Shown: in pieces, positions 9,361-18,170 of the stretch
Layout of the letters: each line of letters starts with the position of its first letter
How positions within the stretch are numbered: the stretch's first letter is position 1
Assembly (NCBI GenBank): GCA_964342695.1
Contig: CAYFFV010000023.1
Span: 1-28,510, forward strand
Origin: CAYFFV01 sp964342695
GTDB taxonomy: Bacteria > Acidobacteriota > Vicinamibacteria > Vicinamibacterales > UBA8438
Direction of reading: 5' to 3'
DNA: 28,510 nt
Made by a program: the position numbers and the translations under genes
The notes under the pieces: model-generated
Databases searched by the model: none
What the model was told of the DNA's origin: nothing
What the model saw: the letters and a program-made list of their open reading frames with translations, nothing else

Positions 9361-10208
9361 CGTCTTGTCTCCGTCATTTGAGCGTTAGTAGTCTCAGAAA
9401 AAGGCAGGCCTCCCTGCAAAAAATTCTCAGCGCGCATTTTTTTAATTCCTGTAGCAGCAAGATGAATAGTTTGAGCCACTTTATCCTGAAAAGTCATGAC
9501 GGTTCGAACATCCTCACGACCAGAGTCAGCCAATGCTTCGCGGCACGTCAATTCAGCAATTGCTGGAGCGTTATTGACGCGACTAAGATGCACAAGCACT
9601 ATGTAGTGCACCGATTCTCCTAAATGGTTACGGATAAAATCGGCTAACGCTTCGTTGGAAAGATGTCCTTGAGAGCTGGCTATTCTAGTACGCATCGCCA
9701 ATGAGTATGGACTGACACGTAATAAATCAGTCGCATGATTCGATTCCATAACTAGGACTCGACATTCTCGGAACAGTGCAACCAATTCGGACGTGATGAC
9801 TCCAATGTCTGTCGCAAAACCGATTATTCCATCAGGGGTGTTAATGCGAAAGGCGAGCGTCTCACTTGCATCATGCGGGATAACAAGAGACTGAAAGCTC
9901 AAGGCACCAATCGCTTCAATATCATCTGGACGCAATTCTCTCCACTCATGTAAATCCTTTACGCCCCACTCATCGAGAATGCAAAGTGTCGTGTAAACAG
10001 GGACATGATAACGTCTCGAAAACACGCGGGCGCCTCGAGTATGATCCCCGTGTGCATGTGTGATTATGATTGCGTCAATATTCTCTGGGTTCACACCCAA
10101 GTGCGATAATCTTCGACAAATCTCCCGGCAACTTAACCCAGCATCTATCAGGACTTGAGTATCTTCAGTGCTGACGAGAGTGACATTTCCGCCACTACCA
10201 CTACCCAT
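9357..10208 (-). CDS. MBL-fold metallo-hydrolase, WalJ/YycJ-like
   Basis: A metallo-beta-lactamase-fold protein with the metal-binding motif THAHGDH about 50 residues in, and a glycine-rich start, GSGSGGN, characteristic of the YycJ/WalJ-like group (proposed DNA exonucleases or phosphodiesterases). The exact substrate is unknown. The only ATG (10208) starts right at the GSGSGGN motif, so the first beta strand seen in relatives would be missing. The frame is open upstream to a TGA at 10248 and reads a plausible strand there (VELTV), but contains no ATG, GTG or TTG. The true start may therefore be a rare codon, for example ATC at 10229. It overlaps purB by 4 bp and follows the M16 peptidase by 61 bp. 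Confidence 0.85.
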   Translation of the reverse strand: MGSGSGGNVTLVSTEDTQVLIDAGLSCREICRRLSHLGVNPENIDAIIITHAHGDHTRGARVFSRRYHVPVYTTLCILDEWGVKDLHEWRELRPDDIEAIGALSFQSLVIPHDASETLAFRINTPDGIIGFATDIGVITSELVALFRECRVLVMESNHATDLLRVSPYSLAMRTRIASSQGHLSNEALADFIRNHLGESVHYIVLVHLSRVNNAPAIAELTCREALADSGREDVRTVMTFQDKVAQTIHLAATGIKKMRAENFLQGGLPFSETTNAQMTETRR

Positions 10209-10269
10209 TACCGTTAATTCAACGCCGATAGCGCACCCCCGAGACTTTCAGTTAAATCCAAAGATCGTA

Positions 10270-11520
10270 CTAATTAACTGATAACACTGGATCAGACTCC
10301 GGACCAAGAATCGTCACAGCGAGCCTATCCTTCTTAAAAAAATCATTAGCTACGCACCTGATATCTTCTGCCGTCACTTTGTCTAAGTTTTTCAAATTTT
10401 CAGAAAGATCGATTTGCCTGCCAAAATAGATCTCAGAACGCGCCAATTGCGCCATCCGACTCGCCGTGCTCTCCAAACCAAGAACCAGATTACCCTTCAA
10501 ATGATCTTTTGCCCGTTGAAGTTCTGAATCCGAAACAAGAGATGTCTTAAGTGCGCTTAACTCTGCGATCACAAGATCTACGACTTCGCGAACCGATGCT
10601 GAATCACACCCGGCATAAATAGTTAATAAACCAACATCTCTGTAAGACTCAAGACCACTATTTACGGCATAGGCCAACCCTCGTTTTTCGCGGATATTTT
10701 GAAACAACCTTGAACTCATTGAACCCCCAAGTACCGTATTAAATACGTAACTTGAATATCGCTTGTCATCAACTTGGGAGTAACCCTCAAGCCCAATACA
10801 AAGATGACTCTGCTCGATATCCTTAACACAAACATGGAGCCCTGGCTTCGCAATAGGAACGACTGTATCGTCGACAGTTTCTCTAGAAGATAAATCTGAA
10901 AATGCATTTTCAATCAGGTCCCGAACCGAAGAATGCTCAAGGTGACCCGCTACAGCGACCACAAGGTTCTCTGCCACGTAGGTCTGATCAAAAAAGTGCC
11001 TGAGTGACTCAGAGGTAATCTCGTTAATAGAATCTACCGAACCTAAAATAGGTCGACCCAGCGAATGATTCGGCCAAAATGTCTCGGTGTAAAGTTCGTG
11101 AACAAGTTCGTCAGGAATGTCCTCTACCATTTTTATCTCTTCCTGAATCACTTTTCTTTCTCGATCGACATCCACTGATTTAAAGGCCGGCCTCAAAAGT
11201 AAATCAGATAAAAGATCGACAGCTTGAGGTAAATGCTCATCAAGTATTTTTATGTAATAACTCGCGCATTCCTTGGCCGTAAACGCATCTAGTTGTCCTC
11301 CAATCGAATCGACCTGCTGAGCTATCTCTTCCGCGCTCCGCCTCGTAGTTCCCTTGAAAAGCATATGCTCGGTGAAATGTGCAATCCCTGAATTTCCTTT
11401 ACCTTCACCTTCATCACGAGAACCTCGGGTCAACCATGCACCCAAACTTATAGAGCGTACATCTGGCATCGATTCGGTCAACAAACAGAGACCGTTATCC
11501 AAAATGTCACTTTTGATCAT
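10270..11520 (-). CDS. M16-family zinc peptidase (mitochondrial processing peptidase-like)
   Basis: The inverted zinc motif HxxEH is present in HFTEHMLFKGT at about residues 48-58, with the distal glutamate expected about 75 residues on (VIQEEIKMVEDIP region). The second half has the inactive M16 lobe with GGSMSSRLFQNIREKRGLAY, a conserved substrate-contact block. At 416 residues it matches the YmxG/PqqL-like single-chain form. No signal peptide is seen, so it is probably cytoplasmic. It is the first gene after the promoter at 11616-11645. Such peptidases often sit beside housekeeping genes without a known pathway link. Confidence 0.93.
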   Translation of the reverse strand: MIKSDILDNGLCLLTESMPDVRSISLGAWLTRGSRDEGEGKGNSGIAHFTEHMLFKGTTRRSAEEIAQQVDSIGGQLDAFTAKECASYYIKILDEHLPQAVDLLSDLLLRPAFKSVDVDRERKVIQEEIKMVEDIPDELVHELYTETFWPNHSLGRPILGSVDSINEITSESLRHFFDQTYVAENLVVAVAGHLEHSSVRDLIENAFSDLSSRETVDDTVVPIAKPGLHVCVKDIEQSHLCIGLEGYSQVDDKRYSSYVFNTVLGGSMSSRLFQNIREKRGLAYAVNSGLESYRDVGLLTIYAGCDSASVREVVDLVIAELSALKTSLVSDSELQRAKDHLKGNLVLGLESTASRMAQLARSEIYFGRQIDLSENLKNLDKVTAEDIRCVANDFFKKDRLAVTILGPESDPVLSVN

Positions 11521-11595
11521 GGACGAGAAACCTTCACGGAATTGGCGATCAAAATCGAAGTTCCGGTTGCAAACGGTAGTAAAGATTGGAATTAA

Positions 11596-11623
11596 TTGAG
11601 TGTTTAATAATTGCGATTATAAC
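11596..11623 (+). promoter_or_regulatory. Possible rlmN promoter overlapping the divergent one
   Basis: The plus strand shows TTGAGT (11596-11601), a 16-bp spacer and TATAAC (11618-11623). The -10 box overlaps the minus-strand TATAAT, so both may use the same melted region. It is a weak match, supported mainly by position ahead of rlmN. Confidence 0.4.
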
Positions 11624-11645
11624 ACGTGCCCGTTCGACGCTTCAA
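11616..11645 (-). promoter_or_regulatory. Promoter of the M16-MBL-pur-tyrS gene string
   Basis: The minus strand shows TTGAAG (11640-11645), an 18-bp spacer and a perfect TATAAT (11616-11621), about 95 bp ahead of the peptidase start. It is the only strong promoter I see for the roughly 11-kb run of same-strand genes below it. I saw no purine riboswitch or PurR-like operator. Confidence 0.7.
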
Positions 11646-11684
11646 CATGGCTAACACCTCTTACGACGGCGTGCTGACGACTCT

Positions 11685-12779
11685 ATGCGTGCTAACATGC
11701 ATACCAAACCCTTTGATATAGAAGTGGCAATGAAAAAGAACCAAGACCTTTCCGAACTAGAACCTTTAGAGCTAGAAAAAACAGTCGTCAACTTAGGCGG
11801 CCGCCCATTTAACGCTCGTCAAATATTAAAATGGATTTACCAGCAAAATGTCACAGACTTTACCCTCATGACCGACTTGCCCGTAAATCTTCGCAACACA
11901 CTTGCTCATGAATTTACGATTTCGACACCGACTACACTTCGCCCTTATTTATCTCAGGATGGGACAGCAAAATTACTGTTACAACTGAATGACAATAAAC
12001 AGGTTGAAGCCGTCTTTATTCCTTTTACACCGAGAATGACTTTCTGTGTGTCCACACAAGTGGGTTGTGCGATGCAATGTGATTTCTGTTTGACAGGACA
12101 GATGGGACTGTCCCGTAATCTAACAGCAGGAGAAATTGTTGGACAAGTCCGAGTTATGGCGGACCGGTTCAATTTAACCGGGTCATCCCTTAATGTAGTG
12201 CTTATGGGAATGGGAGAACCGCTCCATAATTACGATGCAACAATAAAGGCTATTCGTATTCTAAATAACAAAAATGGGCTAGCTATTCCTTCGCGTCGCA
12301 TCACACTATCGACTGTGGGCTTGATACCAGAAATGGAACGTTTGGCTTCAGAGTCAATTATGCCGAATCTTGCAGTCTCATTACACGCAACGACACAAGA
12401 ACTTCGCGACCGCCTCGTACCCATAAATCGAAAATATAGCCTGACCGATCTGCTTTCAGTTTGTCGACAATTTCCAACCCAGCGGCGCCGGCGAATCACA
12501 TTTGAGTATGTACTTCTCGCTGACACGAACGACTCCATGGATGATGTTAAGCGACTCGCCTCTTTGCTGGATGGCATGCAGGCAAAAGTCAACGTAATTC
12601 CCCTTAACGAATCACCCAGCATTCCATATCGGCGTCCCTCTGACGAACGAATTAACAAATTTTCCAGGGCATTGGCTCAACGTGGCATCACCGTGATGGT
12701 ACGAAAAAGTCGTGGGCGAGATATTAGCGCGGCCTGCGGACAACTTATTGTAGAGAAGCTGCCTTCGTCGGCAAAGTAA
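11685..12779 (+). CDS. rlmN: Dual-specificity 23S rRNA A2503 / tRNA A37 C2-methyltransferase
   Basis: Radical-SAM methyltransferase. Cys128, Cys132 and Cys135 (CAMQCDFC) bind the 4Fe-4S cluster. Cys121 and Cys351 (ISAACGQL) match the two redox/methyl-carrying cysteines of RlmN. Other blocks are VLMGMGEPLHNYD, SLHATTQELRDRLVPINRKY and VNVIPLNESP. Family knowledge gives the target as the peptidyl-transferase nucleotide A2503 and A37 of some tRNAs. At 364 residues it is normal. No Shine-Dalgarno is obvious at the ATG of 11685; in-frame ATGs at residues 5 and 16 are alternative starts. It converges with mtaB. Confidence 0.95.
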   Translation: MRANMHTKPFDIEVAMKKNQDLSELEPLELEKTVVNLGGRPFNARQILKWIYQQNVTDFTLMTDLPVNLRNTLAHEFTISTPTTLRPYLSQDGTAKLLLQLNDNKQVEAVFIPFTPRMTFCVSTQVGCAMQCDFCLTGQMGLSRNLTAGEIVGQVRVMADRFNLTGSSLNVVLMGMGEPLHNYDATIKAIRILNNKNGLAIPSRRITLSTVGLIPEMERLASESIMPNLAVSLHATTQELRDRLVPINRKYSLTDLLSVCRQFPTQRRRRITFEYVLLADTNDSMDDVKRLASLLDGMQAKVNVIPLNESPSIPYRRPSDERINKFSRALAQRGITVMVRKSRGRDISAACGQLIVEKLPSSAK

Positions 12780-12836
12780 TTTGAGCGTTTCTCACTCACC
12801 TGACACCCCGCTCTTTGCACCCATTTTTGAGGCACA

Positions 12837-14117
12837 TCAAATAATCGTGCCCGCCATCAATGCTTCATCTGAATCTGTTAACAACACTTTTACACGCTGA
12901 TTTTCAGCATATCCGCTTTGAACTTGAATCTTCAGATAGTTATCCGTCAAAACAATCTTTCCGTTACTAATAGTTAGGCCTGGACGGACAGTGCCAACTT
13001 GTGACAAACGAAAGTTTTTTGAAAGTCGAGCTCCCACCATTCTCACCTCCGAACCACGCTGACGAATGACCGGGCCCGGAACCTTTCCTGGCAAGCTCGT
13101 TGCCGTAGTTCCTGGACGATCAGAATATGGAAACACGTGAAGATATGTAAGAGGGCTTTCATTTAAATATGCGAGATTTTTTTCTGCGTCGGCATCGGTC
13201 TCTCCAGGAAAACCGACGACGATGTCTGAACCGATCCCTGCATGTGGCAACCGCTCTCTAATAGTTGTAACCAACCGACGATAATAATCACTGGTGTACG
13301 GACGTCGCATCGCGGTCAGCATTGCATCACTCGCATGTTGAAGAGGTAAATGAAAATGCGGTGCAAATCGTCCACTCTGAACAACTAAATCTAAAACCTC
13401 AGCACTACAATCCATTGGCTCTAATGAACTAATCCGAAAACTTAAAGTGGATCGATGTCGATCAAACAGACGTAAGACATCAAACAATGAGGACTGCGGC
13501 TTCAAATCACGACCATATGAACCAAGATGAACACCAGTAACAGTCACCTCATTAAAACCAGCAGCAGCCACCTCATCAAGTTCATCCAACACCCGAGTCA
13601 GCGGAACACTTTTTCCTGCACCACGCGTTGACGGAATAACACAATACGCACAAACCTCATCACAGCCGGTTTGCACCCGCAAGGTATAACCTGTTCTCCC
13701 CGTCGTACCAGGACGAATGGATTCCCCGCAAGGCCCATCCCCTGCTCCAAATCGTTCTGAAGTCGTTAATTCTTGATTTATATTTAGAGTCGTTAAAAAG
13801 TCGTACTTATCACTATTACCTACGACTTGAATAACATTAGGCAATGCTTTCAAATCTTCAGAAGCTCGAGTTGCATAACAACCTGTCGCGACGATTCGAG
13901 CGTTAGGATTGGACCGAGCAATCTTCCTGATGATCTGCCGGGCCCCCTGATCCGCAGTCGACGTAACTGAACATGTATTGACCACAACAAGTTCAGCATT
14001 TTCTGGATCAACAGACTCCGCACCGATCGCGCGTAGCTCTCGTTCGATCCCTATCGAATCTGCTTGATTAACACGGCATCCAAAAGTAATTACGGCGTAT
14101 TTCATTGATGTATTCAA
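12837..14117 (-). CDS. mtaB: tRNA N6-threonylcarbamoyladenosine-37 methylthiotransferase
   Basis: MiaB-family radical-SAM enzyme that adds a methylthio group to t6A37 in tRNAs reading ANN codons. The N-terminal UPF0004 domain has cluster cysteines at 14 (TFGCRVNQ), 49 (VNTCSVTS) and 80 (ATGCYATR). The radical-SAM motif TGCDEVCAYC gives Cys152, 156 and 159. A TRAM-like domain closes the protein. TFGCRVNQ-ADS and the CAYCVIPSTRG block favour MtaB over MiaB or RimO. The start may be the second ATG (14105, residue 5), which fits the family N terminus MKYAVITFGC slightly better. Length (426 or 422) is usual. Confidence 0.93.
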   Translation of the reverse strand: MNTSMKYAVITFGCRVNQADSIGIERELRAIGAESVDPENAELVVVNTCSVTSTADQGARQIIRKIARSNPNARIVATGCYATRASEDLKALPNVIQVVGNSDKYDFLTTLNINQELTTSERFGAGDGPCGESIRPGTTGRTGYTLRVQTGCDEVCAYCVIPSTRGAGKSVPLTRVLDELDEVAAAGFNEVTVTGVHLGSYGRDLKPQSSLFDVLRLFDRHRSTLSFRISSLEPMDCSAEVLDLVVQSGRFAPHFHLPLQHASDAMLTAMRRPYTSDYYRRLVTTIRERLPHAGIGSDIVVGFPGETDADAEKNLAYLNESPLTYLHVFPYSDRPGTTATSLPGKVPGPVIRQRGSEVRMVGARLSKNFRLSQVGTVRPGLTISNGKIVLTDNYLKIQVQSGYAENQRVKVLLTDSDEALMAGTII

Positions 14118-14490
14118 AGTAAAACATTATGGTGGTTTCAGAAAAACAACGTTTTTCTCGCAACACACGTAAACACTTGCTTACTCTGACTCTTCAGAAA
14201 CCTTAATCCATTCCAATACCCGAAAAAAAAGAGCCCTTAGTTTTTGATCGTCAGGATTACCTGTTATCTTAAGATGAATAAAGAGTGCTCATCCCCTGAA
14301 ACCTTGTGCGCTGTTTTATTCTTGCCACAATATATGTGCCGTGACACTCCTAATGAAAGCAAATTGACCCACCGCGGTATTCTTGAACAAAATTTGTCCT
14401 AAAAGTAAAAACTAACGAAAAACCTAAAAATAAACTTGAGAACCCCCTGTTAAAAACATTAGGCTACTCTTCCTAATATTAAAACACCTT
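14118..14490. other. Gene-free AT-rich divergent spacer
   Basis: About 370 bases between mtaB and the divergent secreted-protein gene. It holds a short AT-rich inverted repeat, AGAAAAAC/GTTTTTCT with a 3-base loop (14140-14158), and an A8 run near 14223. A weak plus-strand promoter candidate is TTGAGA (14436-14441), 18 bp, TAGGCT (14460-14465). I found no open frame or RNA gene that I could support. Confidence 0.5.
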
Positions 14491-15393
14491 ATGGTCAGCG
14501 CCATTTCGTTATCCCTTAACGCCCGGCCGTCTCACCCTTTGGATAAAGCGATTCCTCTTTTTTTTCTGCTGTTTATTTTCCCAAGTACAATTCATAGCCA
14601 AACCACAGAAGATTCACCACAATCTGACAGTTTGACCGCATTATCAGCAGCTAGCATTCTTGAGCGAGCACTTGAGCGTTCTCTCGAACAGGAAGAATCT
14701 AAAGTTGAATTAAATTTTGAATACTCCATCTTATCTACCATCCATACTCTTGATGGCGACGGAGAAATTACAGAAACAAACACCTCACGTTCTCGAAGAT
14801 TCCCATTAGAAGGATATTTATTCGAAGAAATTCTTGAGCGCGATGGAGAAAACCTCGATGAAGATGACATTAAAAAAGAACGAGAAAAGAAAGAGGATTT
14901 TCTGCGTAAGGTGCGCTCTCATAGCGAAAAAGGTGAAACTTATGAGCCAGATTCAATGGACGATCGCGGAATAATCTTTAATAAAGAGTTAATGAGTCGC
15001 TATGATGTTAAATTCGTTCGCACCGAAACACTTCGCGATCACAAATGTTGGTTGTTAAGTTTTCAGCCACGACCTGGAAAACTCCCTGACAACAACAGAA
15101 TGGACAAAGCTTTAAATCAATCAGCAGGATATTTATGGGTCGCACAAAAAGATTTCGGCGTAGTGCGTGTCTACTTCGAAATGCGAAGACCGTTCCGTTA
15201 TGTATGGGGTCTCGTTGCAACAATACGGAATACAACCGGCCAACTCGACTTTGAACGTGTTGACAATAACATGTGGATCCCAAAAGCAATCGATCTCAAA
15301 CTCGATCTTCGTGTCTTCTTTAAAAATATTCGTCGCCATATTAGTCAAGAATGGCTAGGACATCAGCCCTTTCAAGAAAGATCATTAGATTAG
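14491..15393 (+). CDS. Secreted protein of unknown function
   Basis: I do not recognise a named family. The 300-residue product has a basic start, a hydrophobic run (AIPLFFLLFIF, about residues 19-30) and a likely signal-peptidase site near IHSQ, so it is probably periplasmic. The middle (about 95-145) is very rich in Glu, Asp, Lys and Arg. The second half has alternating strands such as YLWVAQKDFGVVRVYFEMRR and WIPKAIDLKLDLRVFF, a pattern seen in LolA/LolB-like outer-membrane lipoprotein-sorting folds. That resemblance is only an impression. No clear Shine-Dalgarno precedes the ATG. It converges with the DUF3050 gene. Confidence 0.75.
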   Translation: MVSAISLSLNARPSHPLDKAIPLFFLLFIFPSTIHSQTTEDSPQSDSLTALSAASILERALERSLEQEESKVELNFEYSILSTIHTLDGDGEITETNTSRSRRFPLEGYLFEEILERDGENLDEDDIKKEREKKEDFLRKVRSHSEKGETYEPDSMDDRGIIFNKELMSRYDVKFVRTETLRDHKCWLLSFQPRPGKLPDNNRMDKALNQSAGYLWVAQKDFGVVRVYFEMRRPFRYVWGLVATIRNTTGQLDFERVDNNMWIPKAIDLKLDLRVFFKNIRRHISQEWLGHQPFQERSLD

Positions 15394-15415
15394 ACACGCA
15401 ATACCGAGTCGCCGA

Positions 15416-16207
15416 TTAATAAGTTTCAGGCCTGACCGGCATTTTCTGGTGGATAGCTGTAATTACCCCATTCCACAAACGTTCGCGGGAATTGAGCGCC
15501 TCTTTCGCTATAAGAAAAGCCTGCTGCCAATAGTCTTCTCGATCCCCGCACAGATTCACCAGAAATGCCTTCGCAAGCGGACCATGTGACCCTTCATCCA
15601 ATTCAATGTGACGATCAAGATAAAGGCGAAATTTTATTGCTCCCTGCCCTAAATCTTCAAGCACCGAACGAAACATGTCCGGGATGAGATCTTCACGCCC
15701 AAAAAGAAATGCCGACGCCACCTCATGAGTAGCCCGTGCATTTGAAACATTCCAAGTCCATTCTGAAAAAATACGAGCCGCTCTCGGGATTCCAGACAAG
15801 TGAATCGCCCGTTCTGGATTAACCCCTCTTTTTAGTTCCGTAAGAAAGTGGTCAATTGATTCTGTAGAAGCGCCAACTTCTTCCATGGCTTCAATATAAA
15901 GCTCAAGATGACTTTGGTATTTACCCGGTGCTATTTCATCTGATTCTTCTCCAAGAACGATCTCGTTAATCATCCTTCGAGAATCTCTATCTGCTGTCGG
16001 ATACCATGCCACCTGTTCACAGGTAGTATCCTGCTGCAAACGCTTAAGCAGAGACATGAAATCCCAAACAGCGAAGACGTGATGCTCCATAAACGTACGT
16101 AAAGCAATGATATTGTCGAGGTCAGCGTAAACCTGATGGTTGAGAATTTTTTTTCGATTTTCCTCGACAGAAGCTTCAAGGTGTAGATATCGATCTTCGG
16201 CGTTCAT
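15416..16207 (-). CDS. DUF3050 protein, haem-oxygenase-like fold
   Basis: The 263-residue helical product matches DUF3050. Marker segments are LRTFMEHHVFAVWDFMSLLK near residues 37-56, ARATHEVASAFLFGREDLIP, and LYLDRHIELDEGSHGPLA near 197-215. Conserved His and Glu residues in these helices could bind metal, as in other haem-oxygenase-like (diiron) proteins, but no reaction is established for DUF3050. The start is taken as the ATG at 16207, with GGAAG 5 bp upstream; a TTG directly before it (16210) is possible. It follows a frameshifted lipoprotein gene and a PQQ-propeller gene on the same strand. Confidence 0.88.
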   Translation of the reverse strand: MNAEDRYLHLEASVEENRKKILNHQVYADLDNIIALRTFMEHHVFAVWDFMSLLKRLQQDTTCEQVAWYPTADRDSRRMINEIVLGEESDEIAPGKYQSHLELYIEAMEEVGASTESIDHFLTELKRGVNPERAIHLSGIPRAARIFSEWTWNVSNARATHEVASAFLFGREDLIPDMFRSVLEDLGQGAIKFRLYLDRHIELDEGSHGPLAKAFLVNLCGDREDYWQQAFLIAKEALNSRERLWNGVITAIHQKMPVRPETY

Positions 16208-16254
16208 CAAAACTTCCGGATACTCACACTAGAAAGACAGTACACAGATACAAA

Positions 16255-16592
16255 TCATCGAATAGCCTGCAGGGAAAAAGTTTCATGGCGTTCGATTTCC
16301 TCTGTGTCGAGCAAAATATTATTCGCACTAGAAGCACCACAGGCAGTGTCCTCCTGTGGAGGCTGTTTTATTGATTCATTATTTTTTATTGATTTCTCTT
16401 GAAGTCTTGACGTCATGAACACATCTTCACCACAACCGTTGACTACCTGCCGTGATCCCACACCCTTATCAACGCCATCTATAAAACATCAGTTTTATTT
16501 TTAGATGTAGTCAACAAATGATCTTCATCACCGCAGGAAACACCCATCGTACAAATCAAAACAATCAAAGAAACAATAACACGAGTAAACAT
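16255..16592 (-). pseudogene. Small lipoprotein-like gene interrupted by a one-base frameshift
   Basis: From ATG at 16592 the minus strand encodes MFTRVIVSLIVLICTMG, then VSCGDED, a lipoprotein-type signal sequence with a cysteine at residue 20. The frame stops at 16479 (TAG). One extra base in the T4 run at 16483-16486 would continue the reading frame as DVFIDGVDKGVGSRQVV through to a stop at 16255, giving 112 residues with further cysteines (VVNGCGED, DTACGASS). Without the shift the downstream part is a 68-codon frame with only a GTG start at 16461. The -3 position of the lipobox is Gly, which is unusual. It could be a true pseudogene, a sequencing error, or two tiny unrelated frames. I do not recognise a family. 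Confidence 0.45.
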
Positions 16593-16672
16593 AGTCTAAA
16601 TAACATCATACAACGAAAAAAGCCGGCGAATTAAGATGGCTAAGCATTGGGGATCACTCTCGTGCAATCGCG

Positions 16673-18022
16673 TTATTGATAGTCAGAAGCTGCCAAAGAC
16701 ACACGAATGATTTTATTTGCATTCCTCTGGATGATATGCCGATTAGCATAAGCAGGGTGAGACCAGTTGACGAGTCTATCGTGTCGCTTTCGTGGACCAT
16801 ATCCAGCACTACTCGTCGCATCAATAAGTTTCGTTCGATCGATTTCGACATAACCCTCTGGTGTGAATTGAGCAATTATGAGATCGCCGTCATCATTGTT
16901 TACAAAATATCGATCGCCGTTTTTTACTATAAACGCCCCGCCCCATCGAGCCTGAGGGGTCATTTTCTTACTCATCCACCGCCGTTGACCCGTTTGAACA
17001 TCAAGGCTTCTCAACTCCCCATAACTCCCGACACCATAGACATGCTCGCCAATGATGAGCGGCGTGGTGATTACGGAATGCAAGCCATCTGTATCGTTTG
17101 GCATTTCACTTCGGCTGTTACCTTTCCAAAGCATACTGGCAGCAGGTTGATCAGAGCTCAGCCGAACCATTAATGAGCCATTGTAAAAGGTGCTGACCAG
17201 TAAATAATTGCCGCCTTTGACGGGAGTCACCACATTCATATTGCCACCAATGTCCCACGGTTGCTCCCAGTATGTCTCACCCGTTGCGGGATCAAGAGAC
17301 ACCAAAGCCGACGGATGCCAAACTATCAATTGCCGAACACCGCCGGCTTCATAAATGATCGGGTGGCTCGAACTTCCGCCAACTACTTCAAGTGCGCGCC
17401 ACAGTTCTCTCCCGGTACGTTTATCGAAGGAGACCACCAATGCGTCTGGCTCGCCACCAACGACAGCAATAAGCTGGTCACCATCAACGAGGGGTGCGCT
17501 GGGTGTGCCCCACGGAGGCATACTGGCATCGTATTCAGCCAAATAATTGCGGTGCCAGATAACTTCTCCCGTCTCCACTGAGAGACACCACAACAATCCG
17601 GTAGCCCCAACGACGTAGACTCTATCTTCATCAACTGTGGGTGTAGCCATAGGACCTGCGGCATACGACAACATGAGAGCCCGATAAGTTGTAGCCCAAG
17701 AGTACGTCCACAACTCTTCTCCTGTTTGTTCATCAAGTGCAATAATACGTTCCGTTCCGTCTATGGTTCTTGATTGAGGATCCTCCTCCCAATCCATAAC
17801 AAACACACGTCCATTAGAAACGGCAGGACCACCAAAACCTGAACCAATTTCTTGACTCCACGTTGTCTTTAATCCGCCCTCCGGGAAATAATCCACAATC
17901 CCGGTTTCGTGCCAAACCCCAAGACGATCGACACCGCGCCATTGATGCCAATCTTCGGCCAGCACATCCCCACCGAGGAGAAGCATCCAAACCAAAACAG
18001 TCCTTACAAGCCATGAAAACAT
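16673..18022 (-). CDS. Secreted PQQ-like beta-propeller protein
   Basis: The 449-residue product has a signal peptide (MFSWLVRTVLVWMLLLGG, likely cut after VLA). It then has repeated blades with the pattern of a buried Gly-Glu-x-x-Trp: TGEELWTYSW, TGEVIWHRNY, TGRELWRALE, TGETYWEQPW and TGQRRWMSKK. DWHQWRGVDRLGVWHETG at the mature N terminus is typical of acidobacterial and planctomycetal PQQ_2 family proteins. There is no sign of the dehydrogenase active-site residues, so it is more likely a binding or scaffold protein than an enzyme. The start at 18022 has GGGAG 9 bp upstream and fits the signal peptide; the longer frame to 18121 adds a non-signal extension. Confidence 0.88.
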   Translation of the reverse strand: MFSWLVRTVLVWMLLLGGDVLAEDWHQWRGVDRLGVWHETGIVDYFPEGGLKTTWSQEIGSGFGGPAVSNGRVFVMDWEEDPQSRTIDGTERIIALDEQTGEELWTYSWATTYRALMLSYAAGPMATPTVDEDRVYVVGATGLLWCLSVETGEVIWHRNYLAEYDASMPPWGTPSAPLVDGDQLIAVVGGEPDALVVSFDKRTGRELWRALEVVGGSSSHPIIYEAGGVRQLIVWHPSALVSLDPATGETYWEQPWDIGGNMNVVTPVKGGNYLLVSTFYNGSLMVRLSSDQPAASMLWKGNSRSEMPNDTDGLHSVITTPLIIGEHVYGVGSYGELRSLDVQTGQRRWMSKKMTPQARWGGAFIVKNGDRYFVNNDDGDLIIAQFTPEGYVEIDRTKLIDATSSAGYGPRKRHDRLVNWSHPAYANRHIIQRNANKIIRVSLAASDYQ

Positions 18023-18170
18023 CACATCCGTCTCCCAACTACCTACACAACTGTAAATAAGCTTGTTGACAACCCCGTTAAAAAATACGTCGGCTACGAA
18101 ACATTTTAAATGACGGTGCACAGGAACAGTAACACCTTAGCACGTGAAAATAATACGAACTCGCGTTGAG

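Noticed and set aside
16350..16375. Hairpin CCTCC/GGAGG followed by CTGTTTT as a terminator
   Set aside because: The stem is only 5 bp, lies inside a possible reading frame, and points away from the genes around it.
16676..17173. 165-codon plus-strand frame opposite the PQQ-propeller gene
   Set aside because: It is the antisense shadow of a gene with clear propeller repeats and a signal peptide; its own translation shows no family features.
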